DNA of 64,000 nt from contig JAYVUK010000064.1 of the NCBI GenBank assembly GCA_043787975.1, positions 21,495 through 85,494 on the forward strand. The letters are read 5' to 3'. Shown piece by piece: positions 8,729 through 18,495 of this stretch; position 1 is the stretch's first letter, and every line of letters starts with the position of its first letter. This DNA is from JAPLDA01 sp043787975 (GTDB lineage: Bacteria > Bacteroidota > Bacteroidia > AKYH767-A > 2013-40CM-41-45). Under the pieces are notes generated by a model that saw only the letters and a list, made by a program, of their open reading frames with translations, searched no databases and was not told the DNA's origin. Position numbers and translations under genes: made by a program.

Positions 8729-10240
8729 ATGCGTAGCTTGAAAAACAGAGTTTTATTTTTTGTATTTCTTTTCCTGGCCTGTATTGCTCCTGCTACTTTA
8801 CAAGCCCAACACGTAACCTGGTCGCAGCCGTTTTATGAAGACAAAAAAATGCAGTACCTGAAAATAACAGGGACCGATGAGGAAGGATTTTATTTGTTGC
8901 GAAGTAATTATTCCCTGGACGAAGGTCGTGAACGGTCCGGTTCAAGAAATAAAAAATACATACTAGAATATTATGACCTCAGCATGCAGCAAAAATGGAG
9001 TCATCAGCTGGTCTCTTCGGTTACTGATGCAAAGATTATTGCCGTACAATCTGTGAATGGCAAAATGCTCGTCCTGAGCGCCTTTGCTGATAAGCCAACA
9101 AAAAATTATCTCTTGTATGCGCAGTACATCAATAACAGTGGTGTGTACGAAGCACAACCGCTTTTATTGGATGAGTTCGGGTATGAAAAAATTAATGAAG
9201 ACAGTAAGCCCGACTTAATTGTTTCGCATGATCAATCGAAAGCGGTGTGTGCATTCAGAAAAATTGCTTTCGATAATAAGGACGAACAAATTTATAAAGC
9301 TGTTGTGGTGGATACCAACTTAAACGTACTGTACAAAAAAGAAATTACGGTACCGTTCAGCGAAAAACATTTTGCATCGCTTGATTTTGTGCTTACCGAT
9401 GAAGGTAATTTTTTTCTTCTTGGCATCAAATTTCTCACGGATAAAAAAGTGAAAGCTCCGAATGAGAGTTTCTACCAGCTCTTTTCGTACAACTTTTCTC
9501 ATGACCTGGTTTCATCCAATGAAATTAAAATTGAAGATAAATTTTTAACGGATGTCGGCATGGCTGCTGATAACCTGAATAAAAAAGTGGTGGTAGCCGG
9601 ATTTTATTCCGATCAGACCACGTATTCCACTGCCGGGATTTTTTATTTTTCTGAGAATGAAGACAGCACATCACAAGCTGTTATCAAAAGTTCTTCTTTC
9701 AGTTCAGCATTTCTTTCAAAGTTCCTTGGTGAGCGAAAATTAAACAGCAAAGAACTGATGAATTATTCCATCGACCGTTTGATTTTGCGGAAGGATGGTG
9801 GCGCAGCCATTCTTGCGGAATCATTTTACCAGTCTACCAGTTCTTACTACGATTATTTCACCCAGATGTATGTGTCGCATAAGTATTATCATTTTGGAAA
9901 TATCATTGCATTGTCTGTCAATCCGGATGGCCATATTCTCTGGGGGAATTCCATTTCAAAAGATCAGAACTCGACGGATGACGCAGGTTATTTATCATCG
10001 TACTGTTCTGCCATCACGCCCGGAAAAATATATACGATCTTTAATAAATACATTGAACGGGAATCGTCTGTATTGATTACTCATATTGATAGCAATGGTA
10101 AGCAGGATACCGATGTACTTTTTAATGAATTGAAAAATATTTCCATTGTGCCTCATTCAGCAAAACAGGTTGATGCTGAAACCTTGTTGGTCCCAGCTTA
10201 CAGGGAGAATAAATTTTACATTGCAAAAATTGAATTCTGA
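8729..10240 (+). CDS. Secreted protein of unknown function
   Basis: A 503-residue protein with a clear signal peptide (cleavage near LQAQ). The rest is rich in short beta strands with recurring hydrophobic/Asp-Gly patterns, which could be a beta-propeller-like fold. No catalytic motif, T9SS tail or lipobox is seen. It begins 19 bases after the M1 aminopeptidase and is probably in the same transcript. It converges with the glucosaminidase gene, 4 bases away. I do not recognise a named family. Confidence 0.6.
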   Translation: MRSLKNRVLFFVFLFLACIAPATLQAQHVTWSQPFYEDKKMQYLKITGTDEEGFYLLRSNYSLDEGRERSGSRNKKYILEYYDLSMQQKWSHQLVSSVTDAKIIAVQSVNGKMLVLSAFADKPTKNYLLYAQYINNSGVYEAQPLLLDEFGYEKINEDSKPDLIVSHDQSKAVCAFRKIAFDNKDEQIYKAVVVDTNLNVLYKKEITVPFSEKHFASLDFVLTDEGNFFLLGIKFLTDKKVKAPNESFYQLFSYNFSHDLVSSNEIKIEDKFLTDVGMAADNLNKKVVVAGFYSDQTTYSTAGIFYFSENEDSTSQAVIKSSSFSSAFLSKFLGERKLNSKELMNYSIDRLILRKDGGAAILAESFYQSTSSYYDYFTQMYVSHKYYHFGNIIALSVNPDGHILWGNSISKDQNSTDDAGYLSSYCSAITPGKIYTIFNKYIERESSVLITHIDSNGKQDTDVLFNELKNISIVPHSAKQVDAETLLVPAYRENKFYIAKIEF

Positions 10241-10244
10241 AAAA

Positions 10245-11234
10245 CTAAAGATCAGAGGTATGATTTTCCAACCAGATCTTTTGTCCTGATTGTACTTCCT
10301 GGTCTTTAGAAAAGTTGTTCCACTTGTAAATGTACTTCGACTTGATTCCAAGTTCCTGCGAAATGGAATGAATGGTATCTCCGTCCTTCGCAACATAAAA
10401 AGTGGTGGAGGCCGCACTGTTCTTCGGTTTAATATAGATCACCTGGCCTTCAACAATGGCGCTGTTACTGTCCATTTCATTGTACTTCGGCAATTGCCAG
10501 TAACCTAACTCAAGTTCTTTTGATAAGCTTTTAAATGAATCACCTTTTTTGGCGATCACGTATTCAATTCCATTTTTGCTGAAGACTTTTCTCTTCGCAA
10601 AAATGTCCACTTCATTGGAAGAAACGAAAAATTTTCTCTCTTCCTTTTTTATAATTGGCACTTCTGTACTGACATTTATCTTGTTATCAACCGGTGCACA
10701 TGCTATTAAAGGAAGATCCTTTCCTTCATCAAGCAGGTTGAGTTGATTGTCTTCAATAATTTTAATCAGGCGTTCAGCGTATTGAGGATTGGTTGCATAC
10801 CCGGCTTTCTTTAAACCTTTTGCCCAGCCTTTGTAATCGGTCATGTCCAGTGTAAAAAGAGAAGCGTAGCGATCACGCGTGTGAAGAAAGTTCGAATGAT
10901 CATCGTATGATTCGAGCACTGAATTGTATTTACGGAAACATTCGTCCTGCTTATCATCATCTTTTGTAAACGTGGGGCCGATCCAATCTGCGCATTTAAT
11001 TCCAAAATGATTATTGGCTTCGGTGGCAAGCGTGCTGTTTCCATCCTCAGATTCGAGCAATGCCTGGGCAAGGGTAATGCTGGCCGGAACTTTTGTCCGT
11101 TTCATGTCATTCACCGCATCATCTTTATGAAGCGAGATGTACGTCTCACGTGTCATCCTGTCTGAGTTTCCACCGGCAAAGGAAATTAAAGGGAGAATAA
11201 TTAATGAATAAGAAATAAGGAATCGTGACTGCAT
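10245..11234 (-). CDS. Glucosaminidase (FlgJ-type muramidase fold) with LysM domains
   Basis: A peptidoglycan hydrolase acting outside the cytoplasm. After a signal peptide comes a glucosaminidase domain with its typical stretches ASITLAQALLESEDGNS and NNHFGIKC. The catalytic Glu is probably within ALLESE. Two LysM-type segments follow (YVIAKKGDSFKSLSKEL and FYVAKDGDTIHSISQELG), which would bind glycan strands. The start at 11234 is chosen because it begins the signal peptide (MQSRFLISYSLIILPL). An upstream ATG at 11306 would add 24 residues before it. Such enzymes take part in wall turnover or daughter-cell separation. Confidence 0.85.
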   Translation of the reverse strand: MQSRFLISYSLIILPLISFAGGNSDRMTRETYISLHKDDAVNDMKRTKVPASITLAQALLESEDGNSTLATEANNHFGIKCADWIGPTFTKDDDKQDECFRKYNSVLESYDDHSNFLHTRDRYASLFTLDMTDYKGWAKGLKKAGYATNPQYAERLIKIIEDNQLNLLDEGKDLPLIACAPVDNKINVSTEVPIIKKEERKFFVSSNEVDIFAKRKVFSKNGIEYVIAKKGDSFKSLSKELELGYWQLPKYNEMDSNSAIVEGQVIYIKPKNSAASTTFYVAKDGDTIHSISQELGIKSKYIYKWNNFSKDQEVQSGQKIWLENHTSDL

Positions 11235-11332
11235 AGTTGACGAACGAAATGGGTGGTGAAATATTCGCTGGCAAATTGTACGGAAACTGTAAGATTTTGG
11301 ATACAATTTTTAGAAGTTTATTGAGTCACTAG

Positions 11333-12271
11333 TTATTGGTTGTTAGTTGTTGAGTTTTCATCAAAGGAGATCACACCTCCCGTATGAACAACTACAATGG
11401 TTTTATTTTCAGAAAAAAAATCTTCTTTTGCCAAATCATAAAGTGAAAAAAATAGTTTCCCGGTATAGACAGGTTCGATCGGAATGGCGGTTTTCTCCAT
11501 AAAAGTTTTGCAAAAATCGTCAAGTTCTTCTGTTGACTTCGCATATCCGCCAAAATGATAATCAAGTAACAGCCGGAAATTATTCTTATCACCGGAATAT
11601 TTTTTCACCTCATCTGCAAGAAATTCTCCTCCTTTTAACACGGCTATTCCGATAGCCAGTTGATTTTCTTTTAACCCGTTTATAATTCCTGCAAGCGTAG
11701 TTCCTGTTCCGCATGCACAGCAGATATAATCAAAGTCGACAGGAATATCTTCAATGATCTCTTCGCAGCCTTTTGCTGCGAGAGAATTGGAGCCGCCTTC
11801 AGGTAGTAGATAGAAATTAGAGACTGGAAATTGGAAACTGGAAAGTCTATTCAATAAGTCATTCAGACTTTTTTCCGGTTTCCAACTTCCAACTTCCAAC
11901 CTCATTTTTAGATATTCGTCTCTTGAAACAAAAATCAATTTCATTCCACATTCACTTGCAAAGCGGAGAACGGGATTTGTTTTTTCATCGTGTTCTTCAC
12001 CGCGAATAATTCCGATGGTTTTAATTCCGAATTCTTTTCCTGCGCATGCAGTTGCCACAATGTGATTGGAATAGGCGCCGCCAAATGTTACCAGCCATTC
12101 TTTTCCTGTTTTCTGAAATTCTTCGATGTTGTATTTCAGTTTTCTCCATTTATTTCCTGAAATAAAAGGATGAATCAAATCATCGCGTAATACAAAAACG
12201 GTCAACTTTTTTTCTTTAAAAAGCTCATCATTCAAGGGTTGCAAGCCGGGTTTGTTTAAAACAAGAGTCAT
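11333..12271 (-). CDS. ACC deaminase / D-cysteine desulfhydrase family PLP enzyme
   Basis: A 312-residue fold-type II PLP enzyme. The cofactor lysine is Lys41 in SGNKWRKLKYN. A substrate/PLP loop reads TFGGAYSNHIVATA (62-75) and a second glycine-rich loop reads LPEGGSN. The family deaminates 1-aminocyclopropane-1-carboxylate or desulfhydrates D-cysteine; sequence reading cannot decide which. Residues about 124-152 (between SRDEYLK and FYLLPEGG) are encoded by a repeat-word palindrome and look like an insertion. The last residues STTNNQ and the stop are also made by a repeat word shared with the gene at 19519. Confidence 0.85.
   Translation of the reverse strand: MTLVLNKPGLQPLNDELFKEKKLTVFVLRDDLIHPFISGNKWRKLKYNIEEFQKTGKEWLVTFGGAYSNHIVATACAGKEFGIKTIGIIRGEEHDEKTNPVLRFASECGMKLIFVSRDEYLKMRLEVGSWKPEKSLNDLLNRLSSFQFPVSNFYLLPEGGSNSLAAKGCEEIIEDIPVDFDYICCACGTGTTLAGIINGLKENQLAIGIAVLKGGEFLADEVKKYSGDKNNFRLLLDYHFGGYAKSTEELDDFCKTFMEKTAIPIEPVYTGKLFFSLYDLAKEDFFSENKTIVVVHTGGVISFDENSTTNNQ
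11814..11906. repeat. Palindromic word element inside the ACC-deaminase-like gene
   Basis: The plus strand carries two TGGAAA-type words (AAATTGGAAACTGGAAA, about 11827-11843) and, about 45 bases on, their inverted form (TTTCCAACTTCCAACTTCCA, about 11879-11898). A second stem, AAAGTCT/AGACTTT, is nested inside. Intergenic elements in this window have the same style. The reading frame stays open through the element. Confidence 0.65.
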
Positions 12272-12375
12272 TGCTCAAAGTTAAGCCTTTGCTCTTCGCT
12301 GCGAAAAAGATAATTTTGTCATACTAAGAACAATTCGTGTATTCGTACATTCGTATTGATTCGTAATTCGAACCG

Positions 12376-12558
12376 ATGCCTTTCACAGACAAGTTTGATA
12401 AGGAAGATTACTATTTGAGCGAAGATGGCTATATTGTGTTCACGGAAAAATATCATTTAAAGCGCGGATATTGCTGCCAGAGCGGATGCAGGCATTGTCC
12501 TTATAAGGAGAAGCAAGATTTAAGAAGCAAGAATCAGGATAAAAATAAGAACAAATAA
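12376..12558 (+). CDS. Small cysteine-rich protein (DUF5522-like)
   Basis: A 60-residue protein with the compact motif CCQSGCRHCPY near residues 35-45, recalling the small Bacteroidota DUF5522 proteins. Four cysteines and a histidine could bind a metal ion. The C-terminus is a lysine/asparagine-rich tail with low complexity. The ATG at 12376 is the only sensible start. The function of this family is unknown to me. It is flanked on both sides by repeat-word spacers. Confidence 0.65.
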   Translation: MPFTDKFDKEDYYLSEDGYIVFTEKYHLKRGYCCQSGCRHCPYKEKQDLRSKNQDKNKNK

Positions 12559-12584
12559 ATGACTTTGTTAAAGCTAATTAAGGA

Positions 12585-12665
12585 TTACCACGGAGGCATG
12601 GAGAATACAGAGGTTCACAGAGAAAACCTCCGTGTTTCTAAGTGCCCTCCTTGTCTCCGTGGTAA
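12585..12665. repeat. Intergenic inverted repeat (CCACGGAGG type)
   Basis: Perfect 11-bp arms TTACCACGGAG (12585-12595) and CTCCGTGGTAA (12655-12665) enclose further imperfect matches (ACAGAGG against CCTCCGTGT). Just downstream (12690-12735) is a run of ATTCGT words. The two types of word also occur elsewhere in the window. No coding potential is seen in the spacer 12559-12745. Confidence 0.7.
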
Positions 12666-12745
12666 AATATTTTGTCCTGAAGTAATATTGAAAGTTCGCG
12701 TATTCGTAAATTCGTAAAAGATTCGTTATTCGATACAGGTAAAGC

Positions 12746-14425
12746 ATGCAGACAACAACATCTGAGAAATTAGATTTAAGTAAGACGAAGACACCAACAG
12801 GTTCAACAATTTCATGCAAGGGTTGGATCCAGGAAGCAGCGTTGCGAATGCTTCACAACAACCTCGATCCGGATGTTGCAGAACGTCCTGAAGATTTGGT
12901 CGTGTATGGAGGAACCGGTAAAGCGGCGCGCAATCCTGAATGTTTTCATCTCATCGTAAAAGCGCTGCGTGATTTGAATGACGATGAAACACTATTGATT
13001 CAATCCGGAAAACCCGTTGGGATTTTGCCGACACATAAAGATGCTCCACGCGTGCTCATTTCCAATTCCATGCTTGTTCCTCATTGGGCAACATGGGAAA
13101 ACTTTCGTGACCTTGAGGAAAAAGGATTGACGATGTACGGACAAATGACTGCCGGTTCCTGGATTTATATCGGCTCGCAGGGAATTGTGCAGGGAACATA
13201 TGAAACCTATGCTGAAGTGGCGCGACAACATTTTGGCGGGTCACTGAAGAACACATTGAATGTAACAGCAGGCCTCGGAGGAATGGGTGGCGCTCAGCCG
13301 CTTGCCATTACGATGAATGAAGGAGTTTGTCTTGCTGCTGAAGTAGAGGAGTGGAGAATCAAAAAACGCATCGAAACAAAATACATCGATGAGATTGTAT
13401 TGGACATTGACGAAGGGATTGATCGCGCCATAAAATATAAAGGAGAAGGAAAGGCACTTTCTATTGGAGTTGTCTGCAATGCTGTTGATCTGCTTGAGCG
13501 ATTGCTTGAGCGTAACATCACGCCTGACACGCTCACTGATCAGACCTCAGCGCATGATGAACTGAACGGATATTTTCCGCAGGGAATAAATGTGGCGGAA
13601 GCAAAAATTTTGCGAGCAGAAAGTCCGAAGAAGTTCATCGAACTTTCGTTGGATACGATGGTGAAACACACGAAGCTTATGATCGAGCTTCAGAAAAAAG
13701 GTGCTGTTACGTTTGATTACGGGAATAATTTACGCGGACAAGCATTTGCACGCGGATTAAAAAATGCATTTGACTTTCCGGGTTTTGTTCCTGCTTACAT
13801 TCGCCCGCTTTTCTGCGAAGGAAAAGGTCCGTTTCGTTGGGCTGCATTGAGTGGTGATCCGAATGATATTTATGAAACGGATAAAAAAATTCTTGAATTG
13901 TTTCCGGAGAATAAACCGCTTGCACGCTGGATCAAGATGGCGCAGGAGCGTATTGCTTTCCAGGGATTGCCTGCGCGCATCTGTTGGCTCGGACAAGGGG
14001 AACGCGAAAAGGCAGGACTTGCTTTTAATGAATTGGTGAGATCAGGAAAAGTAAAAGCACCGATTGTTATCGGAAGAGATCACCTCGATACAGGTTCGGT
14101 TGCTTCTCCAAACCGTGAAACGGAAGCGATGAAAGATGGCAGCGACGCGATTGCTGATTGGCCGGTTTTAAATGCGCTGATCAATACAGCCGGAGGAGCG
14201 AGTTGGGTTTCGCTGCACCACGGCGGAGGAGTTGGGATCGGGTATTCTATTCATGCCGGAATGGTGATTGTTGCCGATGGAACCGATGATGCAGCAAAAA
14301 GATTAAAAAGAGTTTTGAATAATGATCCTGCCATGGGAGTGATTCGCCATGCTGATGCAGGGTATGATGTGGCGAAAGATGTGGCACGGAAATTTAAATT
14401 GGATTTGAAAGAAAGATTGAAATAG
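12746..14425 (+). CDS. hutU: Urocanate hydratase
   Basis: A 559-residue cytoplasmic enzyme of histidine degradation that hydrates urocanate to imidazolonepropionate using tightly bound NAD+ as electrophile. Family blocks are clear: LVVYGGTGKAARN, the NAD-binding stretch TAGLGGMGGAQPLA, and the C-terminal HHGGGVGIGYSIHAG. The length is normal. No hutH, hutI or formiminoglutamate gene is adjacent, so the pathway genes must be elsewhere if present. The ATG at 12746 is preceded by a repeat-word spacer rather than a recognisable ribosome-binding site. Confidence 0.96.
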   Translation: MQTTTSEKLDLSKTKTPTGSTISCKGWIQEAALRMLHNNLDPDVAERPEDLVVYGGTGKAARNPECFHLIVKALRDLNDDETLLIQSGKPVGILPTHKDAPRVLISNSMLVPHWATWENFRDLEEKGLTMYGQMTAGSWIYIGSQGIVQGTYETYAEVARQHFGGSLKNTLNVTAGLGGMGGAQPLAITMNEGVCLAAEVEEWRIKKRIETKYIDEIVLDIDEGIDRAIKYKGEGKALSIGVVCNAVDLLERLLERNITPDTLTDQTSAHDELNGYFPQGINVAEAKILRAESPKKFIELSLDTMVKHTKLMIELQKKGAVTFDYGNNLRGQAFARGLKNAFDFPGFVPAYIRPLFCEGKGPFRWAALSGDPNDIYETDKKILELFPENKPLARWIKMAQERIAFQGLPARICWLGQGEREKAGLAFNELVRSGKVKAPIVIGRDHLDTGSVASPNRETEAMKDGSDAIADWPVLNALINTAGGASWVSLHHGGGVGIGYSIHAGMVIVADGTDDAAKRLKRVLNNDPAMGVIRHADAGYDVAKDVARKFKLDLKERLK

Positions 14426-14460
14426 TTTACGGTTTTGAGTTTACAGTTAAATATCGATTT

Positions 14461-14877
14461 ATGAAAAAGAAAATTTCACATGTACTATTAATACTAGTGA
14501 TGATTACATCTTTTGATGCATGTCAGAAGGATACTACAAGTGATCCGGGAGTTGCAACGACTGAACGCGATAAGTTTTTGGGAACATGGATTACACAATC
14601 CAATGGTACGTCAGGTACTCAAAATTTTACCATGACGATTTCTGCCGGTTCAAGCAGCCCTTCTCAGATATTAATTAAGAATTTTGAAAACGAAGGAGCT
14701 TCTACAACGACCTATGCAGAGATTTCAGGTAATTCAATTTCAATTTCACAGCAGGTTGTTGCTTCAGACACCATACAAGGTTCAGGAACATATAACAGCA
14801 ACAATACCCTGTCCTTGAATTACACGTTGAGAGATGGGATAACTGTCGATACGAGAACAGCCACGGCCCATAAATAA
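14461..14877 (+). CDS. Small putative lipoprotein
   Basis: A 138-residue protein with a lipoprotein signal peptide; the lipobox-like sequence is SFDAC (Cys21). The mature part contains a TWITQSNGTSG-like first strand and alternating strands. It looks like the small lipocalin-like or 'META-like' lipoproteins of Bacteroidota, but I cannot assign a family. It follows urocanase by 35 bases, probably as its own unit, because a repeat-word fragment lies between the two. Confidence 0.6.
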   Translation: MKKKISHVLLILVMITSFDACQKDTTSDPGVATTERDKFLGTWITQSNGTSGTQNFTMTISAGSSSPSQILIKNFENEGASTTTYAEISGNSISISQQVVASDTIQGSGTYNSNNTLSLNYTLRDGITVDTRTATAHK

Positions 14878-14954
14878 AAGTGTGTCACTAATAAAAACGG
14901 CGATTTGTATTAATTCGTATTTCGTAACGGGTTTTCATAATTGTCACGTTGATC

Positions 14955-15278
14955 TTAGGCAACCGTATCTAAACATTTAAAATCTTTTTCAAGAAGAAGA
15001 AATAATTTTTTTCCGTTACCCATTTCCATTTCATCTTCCAGTCCGACTTTTTCGGTACCCATCCATTCTTTTGCCAAATGCATTGGAACAAAAAGTGAAA
15101 TTGTATTATTTGAAGAACCTGCAGAAAGTTTTTCATCATCCACTGTTTTCAAAAAATATGTAAGTGAACAATTTCCAAACTCGGTTTTTTCTTCAAGCTG
15201 ATTTTCTTTTCCAAAATATTCCACTTCTGATTTTGTAAGCCGGAAACGGATTGTATTTCCTTTGATTCGTAATTTCAT
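14955..15278 (-). CDS. Conserved hypothetical protein coupled to helicase
   Basis: A 107-residue acidic, cytoplasmic protein opening with MKLRIKGNTIRFRLTKSEVE. Its start codon overlaps the stop of the helicase gene (ATGA), so the two are translationally coupled and probably work together or share regulation. I recognise no catalytic motif. Small proteins with this opening occur widely in Bacteroidota as uncharacterised families. Confidence 0.65.
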   Translation of the reverse strand: MKLRIKGNTIRFRLTKSEVEYFGKENQLEEKTEFGNCSLTYFLKTVDDEKLSAGSSNNTISLFVPMHLAKEWMGTEKVGLEDEMEMGNGKKLFLLLEKDFKCLDTVA

Positions 15279-17437
15279 CTTTTTGTTTTCAAATAGTTGA
15301 CACCGATTTTTATCTGGCCAAAACTAATCGCATCTCCGACCAATTGTTTGATCGGTGAAAATTTTTCATCACCGACTTCTTCTATGGCTTGTTGGATTTT
15401 TGAAATTTCGTCTTCGTTTAAAAAGTCAAATGCATCTACTTCACCCGTTAAAACAAATTCAGCGAGATGTCCTTCAATCGTGGTGGGTGCAAAACCTCTT
15501 TGTGTGGCTATTTCAGCAATGGTTTTCCCCTGTTTGTAAAATTCAAGTGTTTCAATTTTGCTACTGCCTTTTTCGGCTTTCACTTTTTTTAATGAAGGAG
15601 ATTTTTGACCCCGTTCCAGTTGTGACACATCAAACGTCATTTCGCCAAACGTGATACGCTCAACATCGTTAATTTTTTTCCATGTAAAACTTTCCAACTC
15701 ATCAACCTTCTTCGAATATTGCTTGAACTTGCTTTTCCCTTTTAAAAAACTTTGTAATTCGTTCATCGGTTTTATCAATTCATCATGAAGTGCTTTTGCA
15801 AAGAACAGTTTCGCTTTGGTAACACGTTCATCCAATAATACTTTGTTCACCGGATTTTCAGTTAAGATGCTTTTTAATTGCTGGAGAAATTTTTCAGACA
15901 CATCCTGTTGTGCTTTTGTTTTTTCAATCATCATTCCGATGGTTGCGAGGAACATTTCTTTTTCCGGCAATTTTTTTTCTTCGGTCAGTTCAAAGAAAAA
16001 TTTCAATTCGACCAATAATTTTCTCCAGTCAAATGTTTTCAGTAAAAGGTGCGCGGCATATTTTGGTTTTTCCGCAAGAAGAATTTTTTGAACCTGTTCG
16101 ATGCTGTTTTCGCGTGATGCAAATTCAACGATACGTTCGTCATTTTTTATGCTGTGAGGATGAATGCGTGACAGCAATACAAGCCCGTTCAATGTCCGGC
16201 AGCGGCTTAATGCGACATACACCTGTCCGGATGCGAACGAAGCGCCTGCATCAATCACAGCTTTGTCGAATGTTAATCCCTGGCTTTTGTGAATCGTAAT
16301 CGCCCACGCCAGGCGAACAGGATATTGTGTGAAACTTCCGAGCTCTTCTTCTTCCACTTTGTTTGATTCTTTGTTCAGTGAGTAACGGATGTTTGTCCAT
16401 ATTTCTTTTTCCAGCATCAATTCTTCATTGCTTTCAGCAAGCGTCACCGTAATTTTTTCTTCACTGATTTTTTTTACGGTTGCTAATTTCCCATTAAAAT
16501 AACGTTGCTCACCGCTCGAATCATTTTTGACAAACATGATTTGTGCACCTTCTTTCAGATCCAACCGTAATTCAGTCGGCATCGCTTTGTCAGAAAATTC
16601 ACCTTTTATTTCTCCGACAAAACTGTGCAGTTTACCTTCGAGCTTTCTCAATTCTTTTTGATTGATGTTGTCAGCGGTGTTGTTGTGTGTGGTGAGCGTA
16701 ATGCGGTTTTCAAAAACATCGGTTGCTTCCGGGCTAAACCGTTCGTGCAGCAATTCATAGTCCGGTTCATTCATTTCATTGTTGCGAATGTTGTTCAGCA
16801 GATCAATAAATGATTGCTCATTTTGCCTGTACATTTTTTGCAGTTCGATGAACAACGGAGGATTTTGTTCGACAACTTTGGCGGAGAAAAAAAACGGACT
16901 TACATAGTGATCTTTCAGCAGCATCCATTCATCGTCTTTTACCACCGGGGGAAGCTGGAACAAATCACCGATGAATAAAACCTGCACACCTCCGAAGGGA
17001 ACCCAGCGTTGCTGGCGAAAGTGACGCAGAATTTCATCGATCGCATCCAGCATGTCAGCGCGTAGCATACTCACCTCGTCAATAATTAAAAGTTCAAGCT
17101 CGTTCAGCAATTCAATCTTTTCGCGGTTGAAGCGGATGTTTCTCAGCAGGTGATTTTTATCTACCGTTGAAACATTTCCATGTGTTCTCGCTGCATCCGG
17201 AACAAACGGAATAAACGGTAATTGAAAAAAGGAGTGCATGGTTACACCTCCTGCATTGATGGCAGCAACACCTGTTGGCGCAACCACCACTGAATTTTTT
17301 TGCGAGTGTTCTTTGATGAATTTCAGGAATGTGGTCTTGCCTGTTCCCGCTTTTCCTGTTAGAAATAGATTTTGCGAAGTAAAATTTACAACGTCAACGG
17401 CGAGGTTGAATAAGATGTTTTCAGAATCGTTTTGCAT
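15275..17437 (-). CDS. PIF1/RecD-like superfamily 1 helicase with C-terminal HTH region
   Basis: A 720-residue DNA helicase. Walker A GKAGTGKT is at 28-35 and the Walker B-type DEVS at 120-123. Later SF1 motifs include GDLFQLPPV, QKMYRQ and, near 385-410, AITIHKSQGLTFDKAVID, with VALSRCRTLNGLVLLS following. The C-terminal ~90 residues (TLEFYKQGKTIAEIATQRGF and following) look like the RecQ/RpoE-type helix-turn-helix found in Bacteroidota helicases. The likely role is 5'-3' unwinding in replication or repair. The 107-residue gene downstream overlaps it. Confidence 0.88.
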   Translation of the reverse strand: MQNDSENILFNLAVDVVNFTSQNLFLTGKAGTGKTTFLKFIKEHSQKNSVVVAPTGVAAINAGGVTMHSFFQLPFIPFVPDAARTHGNVSTVDKNHLLRNIRFNREKIELLNELELLIIDEVSMLRADMLDAIDEILRHFRQQRWVPFGGVQVLFIGDLFQLPPVVKDDEWMLLKDHYVSPFFFSAKVVEQNPPLFIELQKMYRQNEQSFIDLLNNIRNNEMNEPDYELLHERFSPEATDVFENRITLTTHNNTADNINQKELRKLEGKLHSFVGEIKGEFSDKAMPTELRLDLKEGAQIMFVKNDSSGEQRYFNGKLATVKKISEEKITVTLAESNEELMLEKEIWTNIRYSLNKESNKVEEEELGSFTQYPVRLAWAITIHKSQGLTFDKAVIDAGASFASGQVYVALSRCRTLNGLVLLSRIHPHSIKNDERIVEFASRENSIEQVQKILLAEKPKYAAHLLLKTFDWRKLLVELKFFFELTEEKKLPEKEMFLATIGMMIEKTKAQQDVSEKFLQQLKSILTENPVNKVLLDERVTKAKLFFAKALHDELIKPMNELQSFLKGKSKFKQYSKKVDELESFTWKKINDVERITFGEMTFDVSQLERGQKSPSLKKVKAEKGSSKIETLEFYKQGKTIAEIATQRGFAPTTIEGHLAEFVLTGEVDAFDFLNEDEISKIQQAIEEVGDEKFSPIKQLVGDAISFGQIKIGVNYLKTKR

Positions 17438-17525
17438 TTTAAAAAGGTTTTAGAGGTTAGTAATTAGTTTAATAGTTCATTAGTTCATTGGTTTAACAGT
17501 CATTCGTTCGGAGCTTTTTCAGTTT

Positions 17526-18407
17526 TCATTTCTCTGAACTCCGAACTAAGGTCTCACTACTTAAAAGGATTCGTTGTTCACCGGTATAAATATTAAAACG
17601 TTCAGCTCTTAGAAAGCCGATCAGGGTCATGTCAAATTCTTTTGCCGTTTCAACCGCAAGACTGGATGGTGCGCCCACAGCGGCAACAATCTTTATTCCT
17701 GCCATCGCTGCCTTTTGAATTAATTCAAAACTTGCTCGCCCACTTAATAATAAAATAAATTGCTGTAAGGGAATCAAATTCTTAGCAAGAGCGGCTCCGA
17801 TAATTTTATCAAGTGCATTGTGTCTTCCTACATCTTCACGGATAAAAATTATTTTTCCATCGGTATCAAATAGGGCAGAAGCGTGCAGTCCGCCTGTGTG
17901 TTCGAATATGTTTTGTTGGGCGCGTAATAGATTTGGCAAGGTCTGTATTAGCGAACCATCAACCGAAAACGGTAAACTGTAAACATCAATGTTGCATACT
18001 ATTTTCAATGAATCAATGGATGCTTTTCCACAAACGCCACAACTGGATGAAGTATAAAAATGTCGTTCCAGTTTTTTTAAATCAACGTCTACATTTTCGT
18101 TTAGCTCAACACGAACGATGTTCTCTTTGTTTTCAGGTTGACTTACATTTCCGCAATAACGGATTTGAAATACATCTTCCTGGTTTTTGATAATTCCTTC
18201 GGTGAAAAGAAATCCGAGAGCCAATTCAAAATCGTTTCCCGGAGTTCGCATCGTAACGGAAATACTTTTTTGCATCCGTTCTGTTGTTGAACCGAAGCCC
18301 AAACGAATTTCCAACGGTTCTTCTACGGCTAGAAGATCATCCGCGTGATTGATTCTATCATCGTTTATTTTTTTTACCCGGACGGCAGCAACAGTAGGCT
18401 TTGGCAT
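17526..18407 (-). CDS. fdhD: Formate dehydrogenase accessory sulfurtransferase FdhD
   Basis: FdhD carries sulfur from IscS-type desulfurase to the molybdenum cofactor of FdhF-type enzymes. Recognisable are the N-terminal LLAVEEPLEIRLGF, the double-cysteine motif SSSCGVCGKAS, and FIREDVGRHNALDKIIGAAL with LLSGRASFELIQKAAMAGI in the C-terminal half. The start is set at 18407 (MPKPTVAAVRV), about 293 residues; an ATG at 18422 and a TTG at 18437 are possible but add little. It follows mobA by under 100 bases. It would serve the YdeP-type enzyme at 3171-5477. Confidence 0.93.
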   Translation of the reverse strand: MPKPTVAAVRVKKINDDRINHADDLLAVEEPLEIRLGFGSTTERMQKSISVTMRTPGNDFELALGFLFTEGIIKNQEDVFQIRYCGNVSQPENKENIVRVELNENVDVDLKKLERHFYTSSSCGVCGKASIDSLKIVCNIDVYSLPFSVDGSLIQTLPNLLRAQQNIFEHTGGLHASALFDTDGKIIFIREDVGRHNALDKIIGAALAKNLIPLQQFILLLSGRASFELIQKAAMAGIKIVAAVGAPSSLAVETAKEFDMTLIGFLRAERFNIYTGEQRILLSSETLVRSSEK

Positions 18408-18495
18408 GAAGTAAAGATACATTTTGCTAAAATACAATGGTCGGAGATTCGAAGATAAAAGTCCCTCTCCTTTGGAGAAGGATTTAGGTGAAGCA

